DNA of 64,000 bases. Source: Rhodospirillaceae bacterium (GTDB taxonomy: Bacteria > Pseudomonadota > Alphaproteobacteria > Rhodospirillales > Rhodospirillaceae). Positions within the stretch are counted from its first letter, which is position 1. The number at the start of each line of letters is the position of its first letter. The position numbers were made by a program, and so were the translations under genes. The stretch spans positions 30,962 through 94,961 of the forward strand of contig JABJAH010000044.1 in the NCBI GenBank assembly GCA_018666155.1, read 5' to 3'. Below, in pieces: positions 25,497-33,462 of the stretch. A model generated the notes under the pieces. That model was not told where the DNA came from and made no database searches. It was given only the letters and a program-made list of their open reading frames with translations.

Positions 25497-25834
25497 ATAT
25501 CGTCGCCGGGAGCCTCTTCCGGAACCGCGTTTTCTGCTCTTTCGGCTTGTTGTAGCAGGAGATAGAAAACACGGTTGCTGATGTCTTCTCGCAGGGTCTC
25601 TCGTTGATCGGCGGCTTCTTCGTCCGGTGAAAAGGCGTTCACCTCAGATTGCTTTAGAACGCCGTTTTTATCCAACAAACGTTCCACCGCGTCCAATCGC
25701 TGCCGGGTCACAATCAATTCATTGAGGAGGGAGACATTCATAGACAATAGAATGTCGTTAGCCTCATCTTCAAACATCATCGGGCGAGGGCCCTTCGCGA
25801 CCCGTGGGAGCTTCACGTTTTCATCGTTGCTCAT
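25493..25834 (-). CDS. Small helical protein of unknown function, methyltransferase partner (copy B)
   Basis: A 113-residue acidic helical protein, not recognised. Residues about 30-95 (SLLNELIVTRQRLDAVERLL, an acidic loop with FSPDEEAADQRE, then SNRVFYLLLQQAE) parallel the central part of the protein at 15549-15914. It overlaps the end of a methyltransferase gene by 14 bases and has GGAG upstream. The gene order is the reverse of copy A: there the small protein precedes the methyltransferase, here it follows. Independent coupling in both orders supports a physical or functional partnership. It could be an assembly factor, specificity subunit or antagonist. Confidence 0.68.
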   Translation of the reverse strand: MSNDENVKLPRVAKGPRPMMFEDEANDILLSMNVSLLNELIVTRQRLDAVERLLDKNGVLKQSEVNAFSPDEEAADQRETLREDISNRVFYLLLQQAERAENAVPEEAPGDDI

Positions 25835-27026
25835 ATTCGGCTCCTATTCCTTGAATGCCGACAATGAAGGCCATGCCCAAGGGGGACCCTGCCGGTGCGC
25901 CGTGGCCGACGGCACGAGAGGTCTCAATCGCTTCGTCAATCTTAGCTTGGTCTTTGCCAGCTTTAACTTGTGAGAAATCCCGAATTACGTTCTCTGGCAA
26001 AAATCCGGCCTCTGTCGCGATCTTCTTGAGATCTAAGGTTCGGTATTTCGTCCAAAACGGCTCGTTGTTGTAATGGGTTTCGTTTGTATAGATGAATTGC
26101 CGATAGGGATCGATTTCATCTAATTGAGGTAGGTCGGCGTGGATCATCACGCCGCCGGTTTTAAGCAGTCGGTGGCATTCTTTGATGATCGTTGGCCAGG
26201 ATTTGGTTGACGTTTCATGAGCTAGAATGTTTGAGACAATGAGATCAAAACTGCCGTCCTCGAACTTTGTGTGCTCAGCTGACTGCTGTGAGAAATGAAT
26301 CTTTAAGCCCAGAGCCTCAGCGCGCGCGTGACCGTAGCGTAGCAGGGCGGGGCCAACATCAATGGCATGCACGTCGGCATCGGGCCAGCGCTTTACGTAC
26401 GCTGCCGTGCTGTGGCCAATGGTGCACCCCATATCGAGAATGCGGACTGGTTTGAGGTCTGGGAAGACAGCGTCCAGATACCCTGTGATGGTGCGTCCAG
26501 CCATATCAGTCATGCCGCTGGCACCGGAATTGTAGATATGGATGGCGCGATCATAAATCGCCCCGGCGGCAACGTCGTCGGCGCGATGATCCGCCGTATA
26601 ACCACCCGGCTGACAGTGAATGTCGACGGCCGTGATGTAGCGCGGCAGTTCTAAGTCAGGGTCAAGATCGAGTGTTCCTATATTGCGATTCATTTCTTTT
26701 GATTTTTCAACCAGGTCGGGCAATTGCTGCTCTACCGGTGGGATCAAGGACTCAAACATCAGCTCTTGAACAACCCGATGAAAGCCCATCTGGAATTTCA
26801 TGTAATTGTTTTTGAGCATCTCGGTGCGGATCTGACGGTAGTCGTCTAATGCTTTGCCAGTCTGTTTTTCGAAACCCGGCTTGATCTCGCGGTAAAACAT
26901 TTCGCGGCTGCCTGCGGCAAATTTCCGCAACAGCGATTGGCGGAGGGTGCGGACATTGTTTTGTCGCTCAGCTTCATCGTGGCTGCGGTTGGTCATCATC
27001 GCGTGTTCGTGTTGGGCTTCGGCCAT
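25821..27026 (-). CDS. H-x-QPGGY-type SAM methyltransferase (paralogue 2 of 3)
   Basis: A 401-residue protein. The N-terminal helical module includes 'YMKFQMGFHRVVQELMFES' (about 75-93) and 'LDLDPDLELPRYITAVDIHC' with HCQPGGY at 137-143. The methyltransferase domain follows: motif I RILDMGCTIGHS (195-206), 'VHAIDVGPALLRYGHARAEA', 'TKFEDGSFDLIVSNILAHE' and 'LLKTGGVMIHADLPQ'. The C-terminal tail (about 365-401, with 'GHGAPAGSPLGMAFIVG') is an extension missing from the other two paralogues. It is closer to the protein at 54495-55616 than to the one at 14467-15552. It is co-transcribed with small helical copy B and divergent from the flavin monooxygenase. Confidence 0.85.
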   Translation of the reverse strand: MAEAQHEHAMMTNRSHDEAERQNNVRTLRQSLLRKFAAGSREMFYREIKPGFEKQTGKALDDYRQIRTEMLKNNYMKFQMGFHRVVQELMFESLIPPVEQQLPDLVEKSKEMNRNIGTLDLDPDLELPRYITAVDIHCQPGGYTADHRADDVAAGAIYDRAIHIYNSGASGMTDMAGRTITGYLDAVFPDLKPVRILDMGCTIGHSTAAYVKRWPDADVHAIDVGPALLRYGHARAEALGLKIHFSQQSAEHTKFEDGSFDLIVSNILAHETSTKSWPTIIKECHRLLKTGGVMIHADLPQLDEIDPYRQFIYTNETHYNNEPFWTKYRTLDLKKIATEAGFLPENVIRDFSQVKAGKDQAKIDEAIETSRAVGHGAPAGSPLGMAFIVGIQGIGAEYEQR

Positions 27027-27253
27027 AGTTCTGCCTCTGGTCGGAACGGTAGTGACTGTCTTTCTCTGTCTAACACATTGATCCGTTCATCGCCCGATCA
27101 GACCCATTTTTTGAGGTCCATTGGCCTATGTCACTGTCCACGAGATGGTCTTTAGATCGGTCGCCGGTGTCGATTACCTCAAGCGATAGTAAAACAGTCA
27201 CTGGATTGCGGCGCACTCGAGCGTCGGTCACCGGTTGTCTACGAGAGAGCGCC

Positions 27254-28441
27254 TTGAAAAATTTGCATGTTGTTTTAATAGGTGCCGGAATTGGAGGGCT
27301 GACCGCTGCCATAGCCCTGCAGCGGGCAGGGTTCAAAGTTTCGGTGCATGAACAAGCTGAAGAGCTTGGCGAAGTCGGTGCGGGTCTGACCCTCGCTAAA
27401 AACGCCAATAAGGCCATGCGGTCCCTCGGTTTGATCGAGAAACTTGAAGAAATCGGGTTTCGACCAGAACATTCGGGCAGCAAGGATCTGATCACCGGAA
27501 TTATTCACACGCGCTCGTCTGCGCCCGGGGATGTACGTCAGGATAGGGGGGAGATAGATCCCGACCCAGATGCTCGGTTTTGGATGTACCATCGAGCCGA
27601 CATTCATGGGCTATTGGCAGAGACGGTCCATGTCCATGATCCCGACGCCATCCAATTAGGTCACTGTTTTTCTTCTCTCACACAAGATGAAAATGGTGTC
27701 GAGGTTACCTTCACGAACGGCGAAACTGTTCGCGGCGATGTCGCAATAGGGTGTGACGGAAACCGTTCCGTTGTGCGCCAATCTCTGTTCGGCGACGACA
27801 AGGTAGATTTCCTCGGGTACGTCGCCTGGCGTGGCCTCGTTCCTCTCGATGCTATGCCCGAAGGCACCATCGATACGGATACGTCAGTGTTTAACGGCAC
27901 ACACCGTAGCGTGGTCCGGTACAAAATCCGGGGTGGAAAAACCATCAACTTTGCGGCTTATGCTCAGAAATCAGACTGGGTAGACGAGGGCTGGTCCGTC
28001 CCTGCAAGTAAAGATGAACTGGTTGAAGAGTTTTCGGATACCTGTGAAGAAGTCCAGCAGATGATCAAACATATCCCGGCCGAGACCTGCTTCCGTTGGG
28101 GCATGTTTGGCCGCGAGCCGATGAAGACGTGGACTGTTGGCCGTGCCTCTCTACTCGGTGATGCAGCCCATCCGATGTTGCCGTTCTTAGGACAGGGCGC
28201 CGGGATGTCTATTGAAGATGGTGTGGTGTTGGCGCGGTGCCTCGAGGCTGCAGATAGTATCGAAGAAGGCCTTCAGCGCTATGAGGCGGCACGCATTGAG
28301 CGGACGACGCTAGTCACGATCGGCGCACGTTATAACGGCCTGCGGATGCATGGGACGATTGAGAAGGCGTTAGCGGAACGGGCTAAGGAATTCGACCCCG
28401 AGACTATTAATGACTACGATCCGGCGACCGTTCTCATCTGA
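27254..28441 (+). CDS. FAD-dependent aromatic hydroxylase (salicylate-hydroxylase-like)
   Basis: A 395-residue group A flavin monooxygenase. It shows GAGIGG in 'VVLIGAGIGGLTAAIALQRAG', the 'GCDGNRSVVRQSLFG' DG motif, and 'LLGDAAHPMLPFLGQGAGMS' as the GD motif. Relatives hydroxylate or decarboxylate phenolic acids such as salicylate, 3- or 6-hydroxybenzoate or 6-hydroxynicotinate. I place the start at TTG 27254 after GAGAGAG; the in-frame extension back to 27128 is basic, unstructured and precedes the Rossmann fold by an improbable 43 residues. It lies divergent from methyltransferase paralogue 2. Confidence 0.85.
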   Translation: MKNLHVVLIGAGIGGLTAAIALQRAGFKVSVHEQAEELGEVGAGLTLAKNANKAMRSLGLIEKLEEIGFRPEHSGSKDLITGIIHTRSSAPGDVRQDRGEIDPDPDARFWMYHRADIHGLLAETVHVHDPDAIQLGHCFSSLTQDENGVEVTFTNGETVRGDVAIGCDGNRSVVRQSLFGDDKVDFLGYVAWRGLVPLDAMPEGTIDTDTSVFNGTHRSVVRYKIRGGKTINFAAYAQKSDWVDEGWSVPASKDELVEEFSDTCEEVQQMIKHIPAETCFRWGMFGREPMKTWTVGRASLLGDAAHPMLPFLGQGAGMSIEDGVVLARCLEAADSIEEGLQRYEAARIERTTLVTIGARYNGLRMHGTIEKALAERAKEFDPETINDYDPATVLI

Positions 28442-28447
28442 CACGCG

Positions 28448-28909
28448 TCACTGAATCTGGCGGGCCATCGCTCCCATCAGTTTCCAATCATCATCCGTGT
28501 CTTTCACCCAAACATGAATGGTGTGATAGCGCTGATCGACCTCGGTTCCATTCGGCAACATCGTGCGATGGGTGTTGTAATAGATCACGCCGGTATCGCC
28601 GTGCATGGCAAAGTCATCAAAGAACAACTGAATATTTTCTGAATTCGGTGCCGTAATTAGACTCTGATTCTTCTTAAGCTGCGATAGCGGCGAAGGCTTT
28701 GGCACGCCCGGTGGCCATCCTACGTAATTGGGGGAGGCATTGGCGATGTAGTAATCAAGCCCGGTTTCTGCCCTAGCTTTGTAGATCGCCTGTTCCTTAG
28801 CCCAAACGATATCGCGGGCTTCCTCATACTCCTTGGCTGACTGAGCCTGGGCCACGGCTAGCGGTCCCATTGCTGTGACCGCGATCGCGAGAAGAATAAT
28901 ACGGATCAT
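28448..28909 (-). CDS. Exported SnoaL/DUF4440-like (NTF2-fold) protein, copy 1
   Basis: A 153-residue protein with a Sec signal (to AQAQ, residue 23) and one NTF2-like cone. It has 'EEARDIVWAKEQAIYKARAE' as the first helix, 'LDYYIANASPNYVGWPPGVP', 'DTGVIYYNTHRT', and 'HTIHVWVKDTDDDWKLMGAM' as the final strands. DUF4440/SnoaL folds include isomerases, cyclases and non-catalytic proteins, so a function is not assignable. It follows the serine hydrolase gene by 12 bases and resembles the exported protein at 34794-35327 in both the 'P.Y..WP' and 'IHVWVK' segments. Confidence 0.82.
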   Translation of the reverse strand: MIRIILLAIAVTAMGPLAVAQAQSAKEYEEARDIVWAKEQAIYKARAETGLDYYIANASPNYVGWPPGVPKPSPLSQLKKNQSLITAPNSENIQLFFDDFAMHGDTGVIYYNTHRTMLPNGTEVDQRYHTIHVWVKDTDDDWKLMGAMARQIQ

Positions 28910-28921
28910 CAGATATCCCCT

Positions 28922-30229
28922 TTAAGATTGTGGTGTGGGCGGTGTTTCACCAGGTGCGCGAATAATGCTGCGCATCAGCGTATTGGGCACGAATGAATTG
29001 TCCCACGGGTTGTCTTTCGGAGGAGTATTGCCGACGCGTAGGATCACCATCTCTTCCGACGGTATGATGTAGACCACCTGGTTGGCGTTGCCGTCGTAGA
29101 GATAGAGGTCTGCTGCCAGGTAGCGCTCCGCATGTTTGGTGATCTGCATGTTGGCAACGTCAGGGTTGGCGGCACCGCGGTACTCGATATAGCGACCCGC
29201 GACATACAGCCCCATGCCCGCCCATTCATTTTGTGGTGTGGCGATTTTGGTCTGGGCAACGTAGCCCTCTGGCAGCAAGCGCACGCCGTTCCACATGCCA
29301 TCAAACAGCGACAGCATTCCGAGGCGGAGGAATGTGTCCGCAGGCAGCAAGATGCAGCAGCCGGAATGAGCGGTGCCCTTAGGACGGTTGACCCAAACTT
29401 GCCCCCCTTTGGCGCCCAACGGCTTTAGGATTTGTTCCGACACCCATTCGCCATATCTCATGCCGGTCGCCCGTTCGATCAGTGGCGCAACCATCTCCGA
29501 TGTTGCATTTGAATAGTCGTACCGTTCGCCCGGCTCATGGGTTAGCGGGTATTCATTGATAATGACGTCGGCGTGGTAGGGGTGCAGATAAGACCGGTTG
29601 AGGATGCTTTCTGGCCCACGCTCCATACCTTGGCGTAAGAACCCGGTGCGCATATCCAGGAGGTGCCGAATAAGCATTGATTCTCGGTCTGTGCCTTTCC
29701 ATTCCGTAATGAAATCACTGACCGGCTGGTCCACCGATTGAATGTGGCCCTCCATGATCGCCCGTCCGACCGCAATAACAGTGACCGGCTTGGAGAGCGA
29801 GCGGCCGACGATCAAGGTGTTTGCATCGGCGCCGTTAAAGTACGCCTCTCGTTCTAGCTTGCCTTTCCGCCAAACCATAAAGGCCTGTGAGTTTCGCGCG
29901 GCCGCGAAAGCTTCGGTCGTATCCAGAGCGTCCCGTGAAATCGTGCTCGCTTTGCCTTGGTCGGTCCCGGGCAACGGGGCAAAGGTTTCTACTCCGGGAA
30001 CATCTTCTAAGGTGTCGTATCGCAGCCCACCATTTTGGCCGCCGCTGCCACCGAACATGGCGTTCAAGCGCGACAGGTAGAGAGCCTTGGCTTCTGGTGG
30101 GTATTTAGCGTCTACATCGACCTCGGCTGCGCTCTCTTGCGCGCCGGCGATATCGGCCGGACTCGTCGCGATCAAGAACGCCATGACTGGCAGGGCGGCG
30201 GCAAGCGTGACGCGGAAAACGTGTCTCAT
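28922..30229 (-). CDS. Exported serine hydrolase, class C beta-lactamase/NylB-like fold
   Basis: A 435-residue protein with a Sec signal (hydrophobic residues 8-22). The nucleophile motif is S-x-x-K in 'IVGRSLSKPVTVIAVG' and the second motif Y-x-N in 'GERYDYSNATSEMV'. Late 'VILRVGNTP' replaces KTG, as in 6-aminohexanoate-dimer-hydrolase-like members. This family covers esterases, amidases and peptidases; a true beta-lactamase is less likely. Being periplasmic, it could trim an incoming ester or amide. GGAG lies upstream, and it is co-transcribed with the SnoaL-like gene after it. Confidence 0.85.
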   Translation of the reverse strand: MRHVFRVTLAAALPVMAFLIATSPADIAGAQESAAEVDVDAKYPPEAKALYLSRLNAMFGGSGGQNGGLRYDTLEDVPGVETFAPLPGTDQGKASTISRDALDTTEAFAAARNSQAFMVWRKGKLEREAYFNGADANTLIVGRSLSKPVTVIAVGRAIMEGHIQSVDQPVSDFITEWKGTDRESMLIRHLLDMRTGFLRQGMERGPESILNRSYLHPYHADVIINEYPLTHEPGERYDYSNATSEMVAPLIERATGMRYGEWVSEQILKPLGAKGGQVWVNRPKGTAHSGCCILLPADTFLRLGMLSLFDGMWNGVRLLPEGYVAQTKIATPQNEWAGMGLYVAGRYIEYRGAANPDVANMQITKHAERYLAADLYLYDGNANQVVYIIPSEEMVILRVGNTPPKDNPWDNSFVPNTLMRSIIRAPGETPPTPQS

Positions 30230-30285
30230 TGATTAGAACTCCTGGGGTAACGGTTTGTCTGGGCATGGTACTCTGGTGCCAGGTC

Positions 30286-31149
30286 CTACGCGGTCGCGTT
30301 ATCGCTATTTCGCCGCCAGGTGATCGGCATCACCTCTTCAGGAAGTGGCTCTCCCTCTTTGAGCAGGGCGCTGCTCTGAAAAGGCGAAAGTTTGGCTGTC
30401 GGGTTAAATTCGTACCGGATATCACTGCCGATCCAGCGTAATGAGAACCCAATACGCCGACCGCTTTGGCCTGCCGTACGCGGCAGGGAGGCGTGGATTG
30501 TTTTTGGGTGGATGATGAGTATGTCACCGGCCTTCGCTTCCCACACCCGAATGTCCGCATCGGGTGCCGCGGTGCGTTCGAGCAGTTCGTCCCACGGGTG
30601 GAAATTTGGTGGCGCTTCTGCACCGTCTAGGGCCCAGGAACTGACGTAGCGATGCGGGTCTTTATTTGAACCGGCGAGCGTTTTTAGCGGTGCGTTGTCT
30701 CGACTCACATCTGTTAGAGCGACCCACATAGAGGGGCTGTGATGACCGCTAAGGGGAAACAAGCATTCGTCATTGTGCCAGGGCGTCGCTGTTTCCGCGG
30801 CAACTCCCTCTTTCATAAACGTGCCGTCCATCCATGGTCGCATGATATCTGAGCCAATAACGTCGGCGACGATTTCGGCGCAGTCACAATTTTCAACCAA
30901 GGCATTCATTTCGGGAACACGATTGTAGAGATTGATCAAGCGGACATAGCCATCGTGATCCTCAAACTCGACATCGCGCTGTGTTTGGTGCGGTCCAAAT
31001 TCAGTTGTTCCAGCTCGTAGCCCAGTGATCGCCTCATCGATAATCTTGGTCATTCCCGTGACCCATTCGATGGAAAATGCTCCGGGGACATGAGCAACCC
31101 CGACTTCATTGTACGAGTCGATAATCTCTTGGGTCACTTTAGGGTGCAC
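30286..31149 (-). CDS. Phytanoyl-CoA dioxygenase (PhyH) family protein
   Basis: A 287-residue Fe(II)/2-oxoglutarate oxygenase. The triad appears as 'ATPWHNDECLFPLSG' (H-x-D) and 'ILIIHPKTIHASLPR' (distal His), and 'RRIGFSLRWIGSDIRYEF' holds the probable 2-oxoglutarate Arg. I favour GTG 31149 as the start because GAGGAAGGG lies just upstream; the ATG at 31170 would place that strong ribosome binding site inside the gene. It starts 26 bases after the stop of the MFS gene, in a minus-strand unit with it and the PAP-like protein. The substrate is unknown. Confidence 0.85.
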   Translation of the reverse strand: MHPKVTQEIIDSYNEVGVAHVPGAFSIEWVTGMTKIIDEAITGLRAGTTEFGPHQTQRDVEFEDHDGYVRLINLYNRVPEMNALVENCDCAEIVADVIGSDIMRPWMDGTFMKEGVAAETATPWHNDECLFPLSGHHSPSMWVALTDVSRDNAPLKTLAGSNKDPHRYVSSWALDGAEAPPNFHPWDELLERTAAPDADIRVWEAKAGDILIIHPKTIHASLPRTAGQSGRRIGFSLRWIGSDIRYEFNPTAKLSPFQSSALLKEGEPLPEEVMPITWRRNSDNATA

Positions 31150-31175
31150 GATATCCCTTCCTCGTTTCATTTTCG

Positions 31176-32504
31176 TTATGGGTCGGTGGTCGTTTCTTTT
31201 AGATCGAACTGAGTCAGCAACAGGGATCCCACGATGTTGCAGGTGGCGGGTATCACCGCGACCAGAACCAGGATGGCGACGATCGCTGACTGTGGTTGCT
31301 CCGGCGGTAATTCACCGCCCGCCGCGCTGATGAATCCAGATGCTTGAAGCAGGAATCCGGCGATCAAGGGTCCGAGAGCCGCCGTGCCTTTTTCAACCAT
31401 ACTGTAGAGCGCCGCCAACGTTCCTTCTTGGGAGATGCCGCTGGTCTTGGTGTTGTGCTCCATCGTGTCGGGCAAAATCGAAAACCCCACCACCATTAGC
31501 CCCGCTGCGCCGAACCCAACAGCAAACAGACGTATGTCGGTTATCCAACTGGCCTCTCCTAAAGCAGTCGTAAGCCACGACAGGGCGATCAGCGCGTAGA
31601 GAAACCCAGCACCCATATAGGCGTTGCGTTTGCCGTAACGTCTGGCGAGATACGCCCAAAGCGGAATAGAGACCAATGTGCCGATGGTTTGCAGAAGACC
31701 GAAGCGGATGAGAAAGCTCTCATCTTGATCCAGAATATAGCGGGCGAGATAAAGCAATGCCGTTGTCGTGGATGCTCCTGCGAACAACTGGAAGAACTTT
31801 ACGGTAATAAAAATAACGAATGGCTTGTTGCGAAATGCGATCTTTAGGGGCGCAAAAAACCCGGACCGTGGTTGTGCCACATACGGGATTACCGGCGCAC
31901 GAACCATGGCGGCGGCGCAGCCCCACATAAAGGCCAAGACAATCACCCCTTGAACCATACCCATGCCCGCATATCCCGTACGCCCGCCCCCGAACGCCCC
32001 AATTAGTATCGGGCCGAGCACAGCGATATTCAGTCCAGCGACTGTCATAAATGCGACGCGGTACGACATCATCGTCGTTCGTTGATGGGTGTGCGTCGTG
32101 ATCTCTGCTGGGATGGTTAAGTAAGGGACGACGAAAATGGTGTACCCGGTGGCATAAAGCAGAAGCGCGACGAGGACGTAAGCCTCCAAGCTGAGCCCGC
32201 TGAGGCTTTCAGGCGCGGCAAACAGCATGGCATAGGCCAGTGCAGCCAGCGGAGCACCGATCACCAGAAAAGGGACGCGTCGGCCCCAGCGGCTTTGGGT
32301 CCGATCACTCCACTGACCAATCAACAGTGTGGCGCCGATATCCCACAGCCGAGAGATAAAAATTAGAGTGCCAGCGACGGCAGGTGGTATCCCCAAGTAT
32401 TCCGTGAGGTAAAACAGCACCAACAGGCTCATAGCGCCGAGCAGCGTGCTCGAGCCCACCGTGCCCGCCGCCCAACCGGCCGAGACCCATTTCGTGGTTT
32501 TCAT
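31176..32504 (-). CDS. MFS transporter, GPH (MelB-like) sugar:cation symporter group
   Basis: A 442-residue inner-membrane protein with about 12 hydrophobic segments. The loop 2-3 signature 'SRLWDIGATLLIGQWSDRTQ' followed by SRWGRRVPF is diagnostic of the glycoside-pentoside-hexuronide:cation (GPH) group. In that group the first Asp contributes to cation binding. Members carry melibiose, glucuronides and xylosides, but also other organics in marine and soil bacteria. It starts 11 bases after the PAP-like gene's stop and is followed by the PhyH gene, which suggests uptake and then hydroxylation of one compound. Confidence 0.87.
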   Translation of the reverse strand: MKTTKWVSAGWAAGTVGSSTLLGAMSLLVLFYLTEYLGIPPAVAGTLIFISRLWDIGATLLIGQWSDRTQSRWGRRVPFLVIGAPLAALAYAMLFAAPESLSGLSLEAYVLVALLLYATGYTIFVVPYLTIPAEITTHTHQRTTMMSYRVAFMTVAGLNIAVLGPILIGAFGGGRTGYAGMGMVQGVIVLAFMWGCAAAMVRAPVIPYVAQPRSGFFAPLKIAFRNKPFVIFITVKFFQLFAGASTTTALLYLARYILDQDESFLIRFGLLQTIGTLVSIPLWAYLARRYGKRNAYMGAGFLYALIALSWLTTALGEASWITDIRLFAVGFGAAGLMVVGFSILPDTMEHNTKTSGISQEGTLAALYSMVEKGTAALGPLIAGFLLQASGFISAAGGELPPEQPQSAIVAILVLVAVIPATCNIVGSLLLTQFDLKETTTDP

Positions 32505-32515
32505 GTGCCGGTGAA

Positions 32516-33241
32516 CTATTCGGCAGCGATAGCAGGTGGGTTGATGCGATTACCCTTGGCGTGTTCCACCGAATACATCGGCTGATCGGTACGGAACATG
32601 ATGTAGTGCCCGCCCAACTGCCCCAATTGAATGCGCATGTCGTCATCCATATAGGCAACGTGGGAATATAGCTTAGGGGATGGCGAAAGGGTGGCGGTCA
32701 ACTCTTCCGGGCTGTCGATACCGATTGCCTTGCAATAGTCCTCTGCTGACATATCCGGGTCCATGGCCATGATCTCGAAACTGTCAAACTCAACAAAGAA
32801 TCGGTCCAGGTTTTCATCCTTCTTGATATAGCGACCATAGGTGAAGTGATGTGTATCGATTTGCGCTTCGCCAACCTTGAGTCGCGTATAGAAATTATAT
32901 TGTCCGGCGTCCGGATCGATTTCTAATCCACTGCTGACGAAGGTCGCCGGAACATCGGGCAGACGTCCCATGGAAAACACGTTTAGGGATGCTGAGACTC
33001 CGACACCTTGATCTTGTGCGCCATCGCCACCGACCAGGCGGCCAAAATTGTAGTAGTTCCCGGCCCAATGGCCTTTGAATACGTCGGTGTGATTCAGCGC
33101 GCTTGGATAGGGGGTTTCTTCGACCATCTCGTCGATCAGCGCGTTGATCCGCTGAGACTCTGGCGTTCCAGAGGCAAACCCTTCTTTGTGGGTTTCGATC
33201 AGGTCCAATAACTCAGACTTTAAGGCTTCTCTCTGGCTCAT
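32516..33241 (-). CDS. Possible PAP/fibrillin-like protein
   Basis: A 241-residue protein without signal or membrane segments. The N-terminal 'LKSELLDLIETHKEGFASGT', 'RINALIDEMVEETPYPSAL' and 'FKGHWAGNYYNFG' follow the order of the plastid-lipid-associated (PAP/fibrillin) domain, and 'YMDDDMRIQLGQLGGHYIMF' parallels its C-terminal DxxLRI-RG-x-G-x-xFV block. That domain is known mostly from plants and cyanobacteria, where it binds hydrophobic compounds in a lipocalin-like barrel. If correct, this could be a carrier for a hydrophobic substrate of the neighbouring MFS and PhyH proteins. The similarity is by eye only. GAGAGAG precedes the start. Confidence 0.5.
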   Translation of the reverse strand: MSQREALKSELLDLIETHKEGFASGTPESQRINALIDEMVEETPYPSALNHTDVFKGHWAGNYYNFGRLVGGDGAQDQGVGVSASLNVFSMGRLPDVPATFVSSGLEIDPDAGQYNFYTRLKVGEAQIDTHHFTYGRYIKKDENLDRFFVEFDSFEIMAMDPDMSAEDYCKAIGIDSPEELTATLSPSPKLYSHVAYMDDDMRIQLGQLGGHYIMFRTDQPMYSVEHAKGNRINPPAIAAE

Positions 33242-33462
33242 GTGACTCTCTCTATCGGCCTCGGCTTGTCTCTAATCTTAAGGTGTCACCCTCCACTATG
33301 CCATCTCGCACCTGACTTTCGCGCATTCCTTGATCAATCTTGAGTTCAGCATCCGAACGGGTAAGATTTGAATAGGCGGATCGGCTACTCTGTTTGCGGG
33401 CCTTGCCCTATGAAGGTGAGGCGGAGGGCTTAGTTCCCCCAACAATAGGAGATGTGAAAACC

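Noticed and set aside
28922..30229. Annotation as an antibiotic-resistance beta-lactamase
   Set aside because: Although SxxK and YxN are present, the third motif and context fit the NylB/esterase-like branch; resistance cannot be claimed.
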